Assembly: GCF_003989745.1 (NCBI RefSeq)
Contig: NZ_RZGS01000008.1
Coordinates: 19,739 to 83,738 of the forward strand
Direction: 5' to 3'
Origin: Legionella septentrionalis
Lineage (GTDB): Bacteria > Pseudomonadota > Gammaproteobacteria > Legionellales > Legionellaceae
DNA length: 64,000 bases
Below are positions 29,128-36,820 of the stretch, piece after piece. The translations under genes and the position numbers were made by a program. How positions within the stretch are numbered: the stretch's first letter is position 1; every line of letters starts with the position of its first letter. Under the pieces are notes generated by a model that made no database searches, had not been told where the DNA came from, and worked only from the letters and a program-made list of their open reading frames with translations.

Positions 29128-29625
29128 ATGATCCAATTGGCAAGATTGATTTTTATGATGGTTCTGGGTATTAATGCTGCAGCAAGCTTTGCCGCTGTAA
29201 CAATTGAACAATGTGTTAATGTGAAAAAGGCTGAGGCAGCTGGCAGGGATTTGATTGCTATGTTTGAACAGGACGTGTGCCGGCAAAAAACAAAGCCCGT
29301 TCTTTTTGCTGATGTGGTCAATATCTATTTACCCCGAGTCATGAACGAAAATTTTCTTGGCGTACCTCCTCCGGCTAACTGGCAATTGTTAGCCGATGAT
29401 GTCGTGACTGCTTGTACAAGCCAAAGCGATGTTTGCTTAAAAGAAGTACGCAAGGAAATTGCTTCATGCATTACAGGAAGGCTGCCGGGTATACTTCTTG
29501 TTTTTGGACCGTGGTTTGCCGAGAATTGCGAAATGCTTAATAAGCATGTGATTTTGAATTGGGACAATAAAAAAGCAATCATTCAGGGGTGGCTGCAACA
29601 GTCGCAAACAAGTAATGGCGATTAG
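29128..29625 (+). CDS. Unknown exported cysteine-containing protein
   Basis: A 165-residue protein that I do not recognise. A signal peptide is clear (hydrophobic core LARLIFMMVLGINAAASFAA, cleavage probably near residue 24). The mature part holds six cysteines in a spaced pattern (EQC, DVC, TAC, DVC, ASC, ENC), an even number that suggests three disulfides and a periplasmic or secreted location. A second hydrophobic stretch GRLPGILLVFGPWFAENC lies near the C terminus. The ribosome site GGGGA precedes the ATG. It is followed about 100 bases later by the UDG-like gene but probably has its own transcription. Confidence 0.65.
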   Translation: MIQLARLIFMMVLGINAAASFAAVTIEQCVNVKKAEAAGRDLIAMFEQDVCRQKTKPVLFADVVNIYLPRVMNENFLGVPPPANWQLLADDVVTACTSQSDVCLKEVRKEIASCITGRLPGILLVFGPWFAENCEMLNKHVILNWDNKKAIIQGWLQQSQTSNGD

Positions 29626-29728
29626 GAGTTATCCACTTTCCTGCTCTGCGCATAAATCGATGTTCTAACGCTCGCAAAATCACTGAGAGTATATATAATG
29701 CCTTTGTTATTTCGAACTTGGAGAGCGC

Positions 29729-30451
29729 ATGCATCCTTTGCTTAAGCAAGCTCATCCGCAGTGGCATATCATTTTGGATAAAGCACTAGGTCACGTGGAT
29801 CCTGACTATTTAAAGGAATTGGAAACAATGGGAAGTTGTTTGCCCAACAAAGAATGTATATTCAGGGCTTTTAGCATACCACTTGCTGCTACCGAATATG
29901 TATTGTTGGGTGAGTCTCCTTATCCACGCCCGGAATCTGCAAATGGTTTTGCTTTCTGGGATAATGCGGTGGGCAGTTTATGGAGTAGCACAGGCTTAAG
30001 CAAAGAAGTCAACCGCGCAACTTCGCTGCGTAACTGGATCAAAATGTTATTATACGCGCGCGGTGACTTACAACAAGATTTTTCGCAAAATGCAATTGCC
30101 AAGCTTAATAAAACCTCCTATGTTCAAACAGCAAGTGAATTATTCAATGCATTCCTGAATAAAGGGTTTTTGTTATTAAATGCCACACTGGTTTATAGCA
30201 AAGGCGATGTTAATTATCATGCGCGTAAATGGAAACCTTTTATTCAACAGTTGTTTTTACAATTGGCGGAAATAAAACCATCATTGAAACTGGTGTTATT
30301 CGGAAGGATAGCCAATGAAATCCCTGGATCTGATTTATTTTCCAGTTTAATCGCAGAGCATCCTTATAATCTTAGTTTTATCACGAATCCCAATGTAGTA
30401 GCCTTCTTTAAACCTTTGGATTTACTGTCTCATGAAAAAAAGCACAATTGA
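29729..30451 (+). CDS. Uracil-DNA-glycosylase-fold protein with altered active-site motif
   Basis: A 240-residue protein whose motifs follow the uracil-DNA glycosylase fold in order. VLLGESPYPRPESANGFAF (about residues 58-76) corresponds to the family GQDPYHGPGQANGLAF. LLLNATLVY (about 150) corresponds to LLNAVLT. AEHPYNLSF near the C terminus corresponds to the HPSPLS DNA-intercalation loop. The catalytic aspartate of GQDPYH is replaced (GESPYP), so classical UDG chemistry is doubtful. A ribosome site GGAGAG precedes ATG 29729. It overlaps ubiG by 20 bases. It may be a divergent DNA-repair enzyme or a DNA-binding pseudo-enzyme. Confidence 0.72.
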   Translation: MHPLLKQAHPQWHIILDKALGHVDPDYLKELETMGSCLPNKECIFRAFSIPLAATEYVLLGESPYPRPESANGFAFWDNAVGSLWSSTGLSKEVNRATSLRNWIKMLLYARGDLQQDFSQNAIAKLNKTSYVQTASELFNAFLNKGFLLLNATLVYSKGDVNYHARKWKPFIQQLFLQLAEIKPSLKLVLFGRIANEIPGSDLFSSLIAEHPYNLSFITNPNVVAFFKPLDLLSHEKKHN

Positions 30452-31124
30452 CTCTGCAGAAGTGGCTAAATTTTCACAATTAGCCGCACAATGGTGGAAT
30501 GCAAACGGACCTCTGAAAACATTGCATGATATCAATCCTGCCCGTATTAATTTCATTGAAAAATTTATAAATGTTAAAGAACAACGCGTATTGGATGTAG
30601 GTTGTGGCGGAGGAATTTTATCGGAGGGTTTGGCGGCGTTGGGAGCAGACGTAACCGGATTAGACGTGGAGGAGGAAGCCATTCATGCTGCATGTGCCCA
30701 TGCTAAAGAAAGCGGGGTGAATATAGACTACCTTTGTATGCCTATTGAAGAATATGACCAGGCACCGTTTGCTGTAATCACTTGTATGGAAATGCTTGAA
30801 CACGTCACTGAGCCACAATTGGTCATAAAACATTGTGCCCGTTTATTAAAGCAAGACGGATATTTATTCCTATCCACGATTAACAGAACATTCGCAGCAT
30901 ACCTTGGCGCGGTAATTGCCGCTGAATACGTTTTGGAACTTTTGCCAAGACAAACGCATGACTACAAAAAATTTATTAAACCCAGCGAATTGGCGGCCAT
31001 GGTGCGCGAAGCCGGCATGGAAACTGTAGGAATAGCAGGAATGAGTTATAACCCGCTTACCCGTACAGCTTCCCTGCAGGATTCAGTTTCCATTAATTAC
31101 TTATTTGCTTGCCGCAAGCTTTGA
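30432..31124 (+). CDS. ubiG: Ubiquinone biosynthesis O-methyltransferase UbiG
   Basis: SAM-dependent methyltransferase acting twice in ubiquinone synthesis. Its 230 residues match the family. The SAM-binding motif VLDVGCGGGILSEGLA, the N-terminal AQWWNANGPLKTLHDINPARI and the downstream LSTINRTFAAYLGAVIAAEY and LPRQTHDYKKFIKPSEL segments are diagnostic. The start lies inside the UDG-like gene (20-base overlap). The 3' end overlaps the convergent proQ gene by 28 bases, an antisense 3' overlap that could matter for RNA regulation. Confidence 0.95.
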   Translation: MKKSTIDSAEVAKFSQLAAQWWNANGPLKTLHDINPARINFIEKFINVKEQRVLDVGCGGGILSEGLAALGADVTGLDVEEEAIHAACAHAKESGVNIDYLCMPIEEYDQAPFAVITCMEMLEHVTEPQLVIKHCARLLKQDGYLFLSTINRTFAAYLGAVIAAEYVLELLPRQTHDYKKFIKPSELAAMVREAGMETVGIAGMSYNPLTRTASLQDSVSINYLFACRKL

Positions 31125-31477
31125 TTTTTGTCCAGATAGCGTTGCTGATAGCGCTGCTGGGCATATTTCGCTTGTTCTCCGGTGACCACGTCTACTTCGT
31201 TGCCAAATAAGTCGACGCGTGCTGTATTTTCCTTTTGACAATTAAGATAAGCTGGAGAGGCGCTGTAATAGTTTAATGCCTCACGTAAAGTTTTTTTGCT
31301 AAATGGCGGCGCGTCAAGGCGTTCATAAAAATCGATGATGTCGTCAAAAATACCAATTTTCAAAGGCCTTACTTGATTTGCTTTTTTAAAAAAAGCGGCT
31401 GGAAAATGTTCGATTAACCAATCGATCGTTTTCAGTTTTTCTTTTTTAGCGGTATCATGAGCTGAATTTGTTTGCAT
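31097..31477 (-). CDS. proQ: Minimal ProQ/FinO-domain RNA chaperone
   Basis: RNA-binding protein of the ProQ/FinO family, here a single FinO domain of 126 residues without the linker and Tudor-like C-terminal domain of E. coli ProQ. Recognisable features: WLIEHFPAAFF at the N terminus, RPLKIGIFDDI, then SKKTLREALNYYSASPAYLNC, the conserved RNA-binding concave face. Such minimal proteins are known in Legionella and Neisseria and bind structured RNA 3' ends and sRNAs. It overlaps the end of ubiG by 28 bases and is divergent from the GGA-rich small RNA about 260 bases away. Confidence 0.9.
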   Translation of the reverse strand: MQTNSAHDTAKKEKLKTIDWLIEHFPAAFFKKANQVRPLKIGIFDDIIDFYERLDAPPFSKKTLREALNYYSASPAYLNCQKENTARVDLFGNEVDVVTGEQAKYAQQRYQQRYLDKNQSLRQANK

Positions 31478-31563
31478 TCCTAATTTCCTACCGGGTAATT
31501 AAAATTAAACTTAGCATAAGCCCAGTATCATGCACAACGCACAACGGATGTCTTATATACCAA

Positions 31564-31599
31564 CAAGAAATGTCTCATTTTATCCCAAGAAATTTCTCA
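31564..31599 (+). promoter_or_regulatory. Twin LetA/GacA-type boxes upstream of the small RNA
   Basis: Two copies of a palindromic 14-mer, CAAGAAATGTCTCA (31564-31577) and CAAGAAATTTCTCA (31586-31599), lie in tandem with a 22-base period, two helical turns apart. The second copy matches the L. pneumophila LetA box as I recall it (TNAGAAATTTCTNA) at every position but the first; the first copy has one further mismatch. The extended identity is 19 bases (through TCATTTTAT). They lie about 140-175 bases upstream of the predicted RNA start, where LetA/GacA acts on rsm promoters. Confidence 0.78.
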
Positions 31600-31702
31600 T
31601 TTTATGTATTTCTTCTTCTGTATTTCTAATTAACCCATTGATTTATAAGGGATTTTTTTTTGAAAATACTCTGGTTTTCAGAAACTAATTTGCCAAGCTG
31701 TG

Positions 31703-31731
31703 TTGCATATGAACATTACTGCTGCTAGATT
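31703..31731 (+). promoter_or_regulatory. Promoter of the GGA-rich small RNA
   Basis: -35 TTGCAT (31703-31708) and -10 TAGATT (31726-31731) are separated by 17 bases, and the -10 is extended by TGC. Transcription would start about 31738, exactly at the 5' side of the first hairpin. Confidence 0.68.
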
Positions 31732-31737
31732 TATTTT

Positions 31738-31873
31738 AGACTTTCAAGGATTGGAAGTCTGTTAAAAAAAGGATTTTTGATCAGACGGATCTGATTTTCA
31801 AGGATGATTTTTTCAAGACATGTATGTCTTGATTGGAAGACTGTGAAGCCAGGGTAAATCCCTGGCTTTTTTT
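31738..31873 (+). ncRNA. RsmY/RsmZ-type CsrA-sequestering small RNA
   Basis: A candidate RNA of about 136 nt with no ORF. Six GGA triplets are at 31748, 31753, 31771, 31787, 31802 and 31835. Hairpin 1 pairs AGACTT (31738-31743) with AAGTCT (31755-31760) and shows CAAGGA in its loop. Hairpin 2 pairs ATCAGA (31780-31785) with TCTGAT (31790-31795) around a CGGA tetraloop. Hairpin 3 pairs CAAGACA (31814-31820) with TGTCTTG (31825-31831) and is flanked by single-stranded GGA. Hairpin 4 is a strong terminator. CAAGGAT(G) occurs twice and fits the CsrA consensus ACARGGAUGU. Size, repeated loop GGA, promoter and upstream LetA-type boxes all match RsmY/RsmZ of Legionella. The exact 5' end is predicted, not shown. 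Confidence 0.85.
31846..31873 (+). terminator. Rho-independent terminator of the small RNA
   Basis: AAGCCAGGG (31846-31854) pairs perfectly with CCCTGGCTT (31860-31868) around TAAAT, followed by a run of seven T. The T run is on the plus strand, so it ends a plus-strand transcript, although no plus-strand protein gene lies upstream. The convergent L,D-transpeptidase stop sits immediately beyond. Confidence 0.92.
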
Positions 31874-32591
31874 ATGCTACGGCAAACCCAGAGCGTGACA
31901 GGTAATTTCGGTCCGGGTAATAAGCAAAGACTACGGATCCGCCTTTGATGGTATTGATTACAGGCTTTGCTAAAGTTTGCGCAATAGATGGACAACCCCA
32001 ACTTCTGCCAGCGCGTCCTGCTTTCTTGATGAAGCTTGGTTCTACATACCATGCGCCATGGATTACCACGCGCCGATTAAAGGCATTATCATTAAACCCT
32101 TTTTCAAGCCCCTGTAAATTCAAAGAGTAGCCTTTTGAACCGATGTAGGTGTTGCGGGTGACGAATGTACCCAAGCTGGTTGCTTTACTGGAGGGTTTGT
32201 TGGAAAAATGATGCGGTATATCCAAGCCTGAATTTTTACCATGCGCAACATAAGTATTGTATAAAAGACGTTCTTTACTGACGTCAAATACCCACATGCG
32301 TTGTTTGGAAGAGGGGAGTGAGTAATCAATTACGGTAAGTACTGGTTTTTTAACAGCCCCTTTTTGTTTTGCCTTTTGATAGGCTGCCAAGGCCAGTTTG
32401 AGGACCTTTTTGTTGAGTGTAGGTGCTTTGCGGCTTAACTGATTTACTTCAGCGTTAATATCCAATGCTTTTGGTTGCAAGTGTTGCCTTGCTTTTGGTT
32501 GGTGTAATGCAGGTTTAGCAAAAAGTGGTGCACTGGATGTCATATTGCTAGTTAGCATTGCTACTGAAATTAGAGTTAAGATCGTATTCAT
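31872..32591 (-). CDS. L,D-transpeptidase catalytic-domain protein
   Basis: Exported protein of the L,D-transpeptidase (YkuD_2-like) family, which acts on peptidoglycan cross-links or anchors proteins to the wall. From ATG 32591 (after GGAG) the protein has 239 residues with a signal peptide (MNTILTLISVAMLTSNMTSSAPLFA). The longer frame to 32747 adds 52 residues before this signal and is unlikely to be used. The active site is visible: RVVIHGAW followed by GRSWGCPSI, the SxGC nucleophile cysteine. GTFVTRNTYIGSKGYSLNLQGLE is characteristic of the subfamily. It is convergent with the small-RNA gene. Confidence 0.87.
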   Translation of the reverse strand: MNTILTLISVAMLTSNMTSSAPLFAKPALHQPKARQHLQPKALDINAEVNQLSRKAPTLNKKVLKLALAAYQKAKQKGAVKKPVLTVIDYSLPSSKQRMWVFDVSKERLLYNTYVAHGKNSGLDIPHHFSNKPSSKATSLGTFVTRNTYIGSKGYSLNLQGLEKGFNDNAFNRRVVIHGAWYVEPSFIKKAGRAGRSWGCPSIAQTLAKPVINTIKGGSVVFAYYPDRNYLSRSGFAVA

Positions 32592-33111
32592 AATGCTCCA
32601 TTTTCTAGTTAGTTTTTGCCTTAGGCGGTAAATCTGAATCCAAGTAGGCTTTTCGTGAAAGGTGATTTTGAACCATAACTTGATTGACAAAGCAAGGTCG
32701 TTTTTTGACTTGTCCTGACCATTGCAAACAAGTCGAATTAAAATCACAGGCCTTGTTGATTTCAGAAAAATGGCAATTATATTGACAAATTAGGCAAAAG
32801 TAAAATCAGAAGGTTTTTCATTGATCATTGGGGGGAAATAATAAACAATTCAGAGGGTTATAGTACTTAAATAACTTTTTTTGTACTTATTATTGCGGCA
32901 TTTGGTATATTTTTTGATCAAATAGGTTATATTTAATTCTGTTTTTTTGCTTAAAATTGAATCTTTTAGTATTAAATTTGCACTTTTACTGCGAAATACG
33001 CTGCTCAAATATACCGGTTTATGTAATAAAATCCAGATAGAGTTTTGTTTTTCTCGACAAATTAAATTATTCTTCGCAGTCATATGAAATATTGTTTTTT
33101 TCGGAGGCACC
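32592..33111. other. AT-rich divergent intergenic region before putA
   Basis: About 520 bases between the L,D-transpeptidase start and putA. I found no coding frame that looks real; a minus-strand frame at 32850-33200 runs into putA and has no family features. It must hold divergent promoters, but no -35/-10 pair with correct spacing stands out. The putA ribosome site CGGAGG is at its right end. Confidence 0.5.
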
Positions 33112-36100
33112 ATGCTTGATAAACGGTCTTTACAAATCCCGCAAGGTCTTAGGGCAACTATTAATGAGGCGTATCGTGCGGGAGAATTAAGCATTGTCAC
33201 CGCCCTTTTGGAAAATGCAGAATTGGGTGCGAATCAAACAGCAGCAATTCGGCAGACAGCGATAAAGCTGGTGGAAAAAGTACGTAACGAGCGAAAAAAT
33301 AACACAGGGATTGATTCTTTTTTGGCTGAGTATGCTTTATCGAGCAATGAGGGCATCGCCTTGATGTGCCTTGCCGAGGCATTGTTGCGCGTTCCTGATA
33401 AAGCCACTATGGATAGTTTAATAAAAGATAAGCTGGTGGCTGCCGATTGGAAGTCTCACCAGGGACAGAGCGATTCTTTTTTTGTCAATGCTACAACCTG
33501 GGCTTTGATGCTAACGGGTAAAGTTTTAGCCCCGGAAAAAGCAGAATCGATTTTGAGCAAGGCATTAATGAAAGTCATTAGCCGCGGCAGTGAAAGTATG
33601 GTGCGCGCTGCCGTGGATAAAGCTATGCGCATTATGAGCAAGCAATTTGTTATGGGGCGGACCATCCACGAAGCCATATCGCGGGCCAGGAAAAAAGAAG
33701 CACGTGGATATCGGTATTCTTATGATATGTTAGGTGAGGCAGCACTTACTTCCATTGATGCACAGCGTTATTTTAATGCTTACAAAAATGCTATTGAGGC
33801 AATCGGCAAAGAGAGATTGAACCATTCTGATATTTATCGAAGCCCTGGGATTTCAATCAAATTATCTGCATTGCATCCGCGCTACCAAGAGGCACAATAC
33901 GAGCGTGTCCTGGCTGAATTGACACCTAAGCTGCTTGCTTTATCGCAGTTAGCAAAACAATATGACATTGCCTTAACCATTGATGCAGAAGAATCCGAAC
34001 GTTTAGAACTTTCGCTGGATGTTATTGAGCGGGTATTTAATGATCATAGCTTGGATGGTTGGCATGGCTTTGGCATGGCTGTCCAATCCTACCAAAAGCG
34101 TGCTTTTTACCTGCTCGACTGGGTAGCAGACATGGCAAGGAAGAAAAAGCGGCGTATGATGGTGCGCTTGATAAAAGGAGCTTACTGGGATAGTGAAATT
34201 AAGAAATCTCAAGCCCAGGGGCTGCCGGATTACCCAGTCTTTACGCGAAAAGTTTTTACAGATGTTTCTTTCCAAGCTTGCGCTAAAAAACTGCTGACGA
34301 TGACAGACGTAATTTATCCGCAGTTTGCGACACATAATGCTTATTCGGTTGCCTTGATACTAAATTTAGTTGGCGATTATCGAGATTTTGAATTCCAGTG
34401 CCTGCATGGCATGGGAACGGAATTATATGAGCAAGTCGTTCCTGCCAGTCACATGGGTATTCCTTGCCGTATTTATGCGCCAGTCGGTAGCCATGAAGAT
34501 TTACTCCCTTATTTAGTTCGGCGCCTGCTGGAAAACGGAGCTAATTCTTCTTTTGTGAATCGAATAGTGGATGATAATGCGCCTCTTAGCGAATTAGTTG
34601 AAGATCCAGTAAGCAAAGCCAGACATTTGCTGGGCAAAATAAATCAAAACATCCCTCTTCCAGCTTCCATTTTCCTTCCCGAACGCAAAAATTCTGCCGG
34701 ATTGGATTTAACAGATAGAAAAAATATTGCCTCATTGCAGCAACAGTATGCAGAAATGGATTTATCCGGTTGGCAAGCGAGTCCCGTGATTGCTGGACAA
34801 ACTCGGCAATTTAAGGAGGGTGGCCAAGCCATTACTTCCCCGCAGCGACATAAGCAAAAAATTGGTACGGTAATTAATGCGACTGCAGAAGATGTTGATT
34901 TGGCGCTCTGCGAAGCGGTTGCCGCTTCTCCCGGTTGGGCAGCGACATCCGTTAATGAACGGGCGGCTTGCCTTGATCGCTTTGCAACCCTTTTAGAAAA
35001 AAATATGCCGACTTTTTTGGCACTTGCGTGTCTGGAAGCTGGGAAAACCTGGAATGATGGGGTGGCAGAAGTGCGTGAAGCAGTTGATTTCTGCCGCTAT
35101 TATGCAAGACAATCCGAAAAATTGATGGGCAAACCTTTACATCTGCACGGCTATACAGGCGAATTGAACCAATTAAGTCTGCATCCGCGCGGCACTATTT
35201 TATGCATTAGTCCATGGAATTTCCCTTTGGCTATTTTCACAGGACAAGTGGTGGCTGCATTGGTTACAGGCAACTGCGTTATTGCCAAGCCTGCCGAACA
35301 AACACCGCTCATTGCTTATTTTGCTGTGCAGTTAATGCTGGAAGCTGGTATTCCGCAAGGTGTATTGCAATATTTGCCTGGGCCTGGAGAGACGATAGGT
35401 GCTGCCTTGGTAGCCGATCCGCGCGTAAAAGGCGTCATTTTTACCGGCTCTACCCAAACTGCTGCACATATTAATCGCACTTTGGCCACGCGTGGAGGGG
35501 AAATTATTCCTTTGATTGCAGAAACCGGTGGACAAAACGCCATGATTGTCGATTCATCTGCCTTGTTAGAACAGGTTGTGGTGGATGTCGTGACTTCCGC
35601 GTTTGGTTCTGCAGGGCAAAGATGCTCGGCTCTGCGCGTACTCTATATCCAGGAAGAAGTATATCCGCGCTTTGTTGAATTGCTCAAGGGAGCAATGGCG
35701 GAGTTAAAAATTGGTGATCCGCAGTGGTTGTGCACGGATATTGGACCTGTGATCGATGCAGACGCCTTGGCTGTCTTAAAAGAACACGTTGATTTAATAA
35801 TTGAAAACCATGAATTGATTTATCAATGCCAGCTCGATAATACCTGTGCTGCAGGGTACTTTATGCCGCCTACAGCGATTGCTATCGGACACATCAACGC
35901 ATTAAGCAAAGAAGTGTTCGGCCCTGTTTTACATGTGATTAAATACAAACGCCGTGATTTGGATGAAGTGATTGCACAAGTAAACAGCACTGGATTTGGT
36001 TTAACCTTTGGAATCCACAGCCGTATTAATCGCACAGTCGAATACATCCGCCAGCGAGTGCATGCAGGAAATTGCTATGTAAACCGCAATATGATTGGGG

Positions 36101-36264
36101 CAGTGGTGGGATTGCAACCATTTGGAGGCGAAAGTTTATCAGGCACAGGGCCAAAAGCAGGTGGTCCGCATTATTTACAGCGTTTGTGCCTGGAGAGAAC
36201 TTATACTGTCGATACGACAGCCGCAGGTGGTAATGCAAGCTTGATGTCTTTGCCCGAAGATTAA
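33112..36264 (+). CDS. putA: Bifunctional proline dehydrogenase / P5C dehydrogenase PutA
   Basis: Oxidises proline to glutamate in two steps. The 1050 residues lack an N-terminal ribbon-helix-helix DNA-binding domain (it opens MLDKRSLQIPQGLRATINEA), so this is the bifunctional enzyme, not the trifunctional regulator. The proline dehydrogenase barrel spans about residues 150-480 with RSPGISIKLSALHPRY, VRLIKGAYWD and FQCLHGMGTELYEQV. The aldehyde dehydrogenase half follows with ISPWNFPLAIFTGQVVAAL, ETGGQNAMIVD (general base) and the catalytic cysteine in GSAGQRCSALRV. The ribosome site GGAGG precedes the ATG. No putP neighbour is visible. Proline use fits an amino-acid-consuming lifestyle. Confidence 0.96.
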   Translation: MLDKRSLQIPQGLRATINEAYRAGELSIVTALLENAELGANQTAAIRQTAIKLVEKVRNERKNNTGIDSFLAEYALSSNEGIALMCLAEALLRVPDKATMDSLIKDKLVAADWKSHQGQSDSFFVNATTWALMLTGKVLAPEKAESILSKALMKVISRGSESMVRAAVDKAMRIMSKQFVMGRTIHEAISRARKKEARGYRYSYDMLGEAALTSIDAQRYFNAYKNAIEAIGKERLNHSDIYRSPGISIKLSALHPRYQEAQYERVLAELTPKLLALSQLAKQYDIALTIDAEESERLELSLDVIERVFNDHSLDGWHGFGMAVQSYQKRAFYLLDWVADMARKKKRRMMVRLIKGAYWDSEIKKSQAQGLPDYPVFTRKVFTDVSFQACAKKLLTMTDVIYPQFATHNAYSVALILNLVGDYRDFEFQCLHGMGTELYEQVVPASHMGIPCRIYAPVGSHEDLLPYLVRRLLENGANSSFVNRIVDDNAPLSELVEDPVSKARHLLGKINQNIPLPASIFLPERKNSAGLDLTDRKNIASLQQQYAEMDLSGWQASPVIAGQTRQFKEGGQAITSPQRHKQKIGTVINATAEDVDLALCEAVAASPGWAATSVNERAACLDRFATLLEKNMPTFLALACLEAGKTWNDGVAEVREAVDFCRYYARQSEKLMGKPLHLHGYTGELNQLSLHPRGTILCISPWNFPLAIFTGQVVAALVTGNCVIAKPAEQTPLIAYFAVQLMLEAGIPQGVLQYLPGPGETIGAALVADPRVKGVIFTGSTQTAAHINRTLATRGGEIIPLIAETGGQNAMIVDSSALLEQVVVDVVTSAFGSAGQRCSALRVLYIQEEVYPRFVELLKGAMAELKIGDPQWLCTDIGPVIDADALAVLKEHVDLIIENHELIYQCQLDNTCAAGYFMPPTAIAIGHINALSKEVFGPVLHVIKYKRRDLDEVIAQVNSTGFGLTFGIHSRINRTVEYIRQRVHAGNCYVNRNMIGAVVGLQPFGGESLSGTGPKAGGPHYLQRLCLERTYTVDTTAAGGNASLMSLPED

Positions 36265-36358
36265 TTATCCTATTCCCGCTCTATCCAGGTTCTCAACTTG
36301 GCCTGGGTAGATGATCTTGAGATGAATAGATTATGCATGGCAGTCCATTTGATACGTG

Positions 36359-36685
36359 CTAAGGACCATATAAGCCAAAATTAGTACTGGTCCTGGTTTC
36401 GCGAACAGGCGCCAGTATGATGTCATTAAAGTGAAAAGCGTCAAAATAATTCATTACCATATAGCCTGCATTAATCACCACATTTCCTTGGCTCATGCAA
36501 ACCATAGGGCAGCCCCACTTTGGCTTTAAGTTCGGGTACCGGCGTGGTAAAAAGAGAATAAACAGGATTGTAAGCCTACCTCCCAGCCGCTAGCCGGGCA
36601 AGGAAGGGTCATGCATATCGAGCCATATTACCTGCTGAGGCTGTAGATGCTCGGAAAAATAAGCTTGTAGTTTTTTTAATACAGT
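36359..36685 (-). pseudogene. Decayed unidentified ORF
   Basis: The 556-base gap after putA contains fragments of protein-like sequence on the minus strand. One stretch ends at a stop at 36590-36592 (reads ...KKLQAYFSEHLQPQQVIWL then DMHDPSLPG-stop). Another reads LFTTPVPELKAKVGLPYG. A frameshift leads into a 48-codon stretch at 36505-36359 (MVCMSQGNVVINAGYMVMNY onward, ending before a TAG). The pieces have natural amino-acid composition but are split by a stop and at least one frameshift. I could not identify the family. It is probably the tail of a lost gene. Confidence 0.5.
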
Positions 36686-36820
36686 CACTATAGTTACTCT
36701 TGTAAAGAATCCTGACATTAATTTTGCCGGGAATACTCTCATGAATTTCTTAGATGTATTAAGTATTCCTTAATCTAACTGCTATAAAATAATAATAAAT
36801 GTGCAAAAAACGGTGGTTTT

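Noticed and set aside
31738..31873. 6S RNA as an alternative identity for the GGA-rich RNA
   Set aside because: Too short, lacks a long central bubble between two complementary arms, and the repeated GGA loops with LetA-type boxes fit RsmY/RsmZ better.
32782..32805. TTGACA with TAAAAT upstream of putA as a promoter
   Set aside because: Spacing is only 13 bases, too short for a sigma-70 promoter.
32850..33200. 116-codon minus-strand frame before putA
   Set aside because: Overlaps the putA start and its translation is not protein-like; putA has a good GGAGG and matches its family from the first residues.
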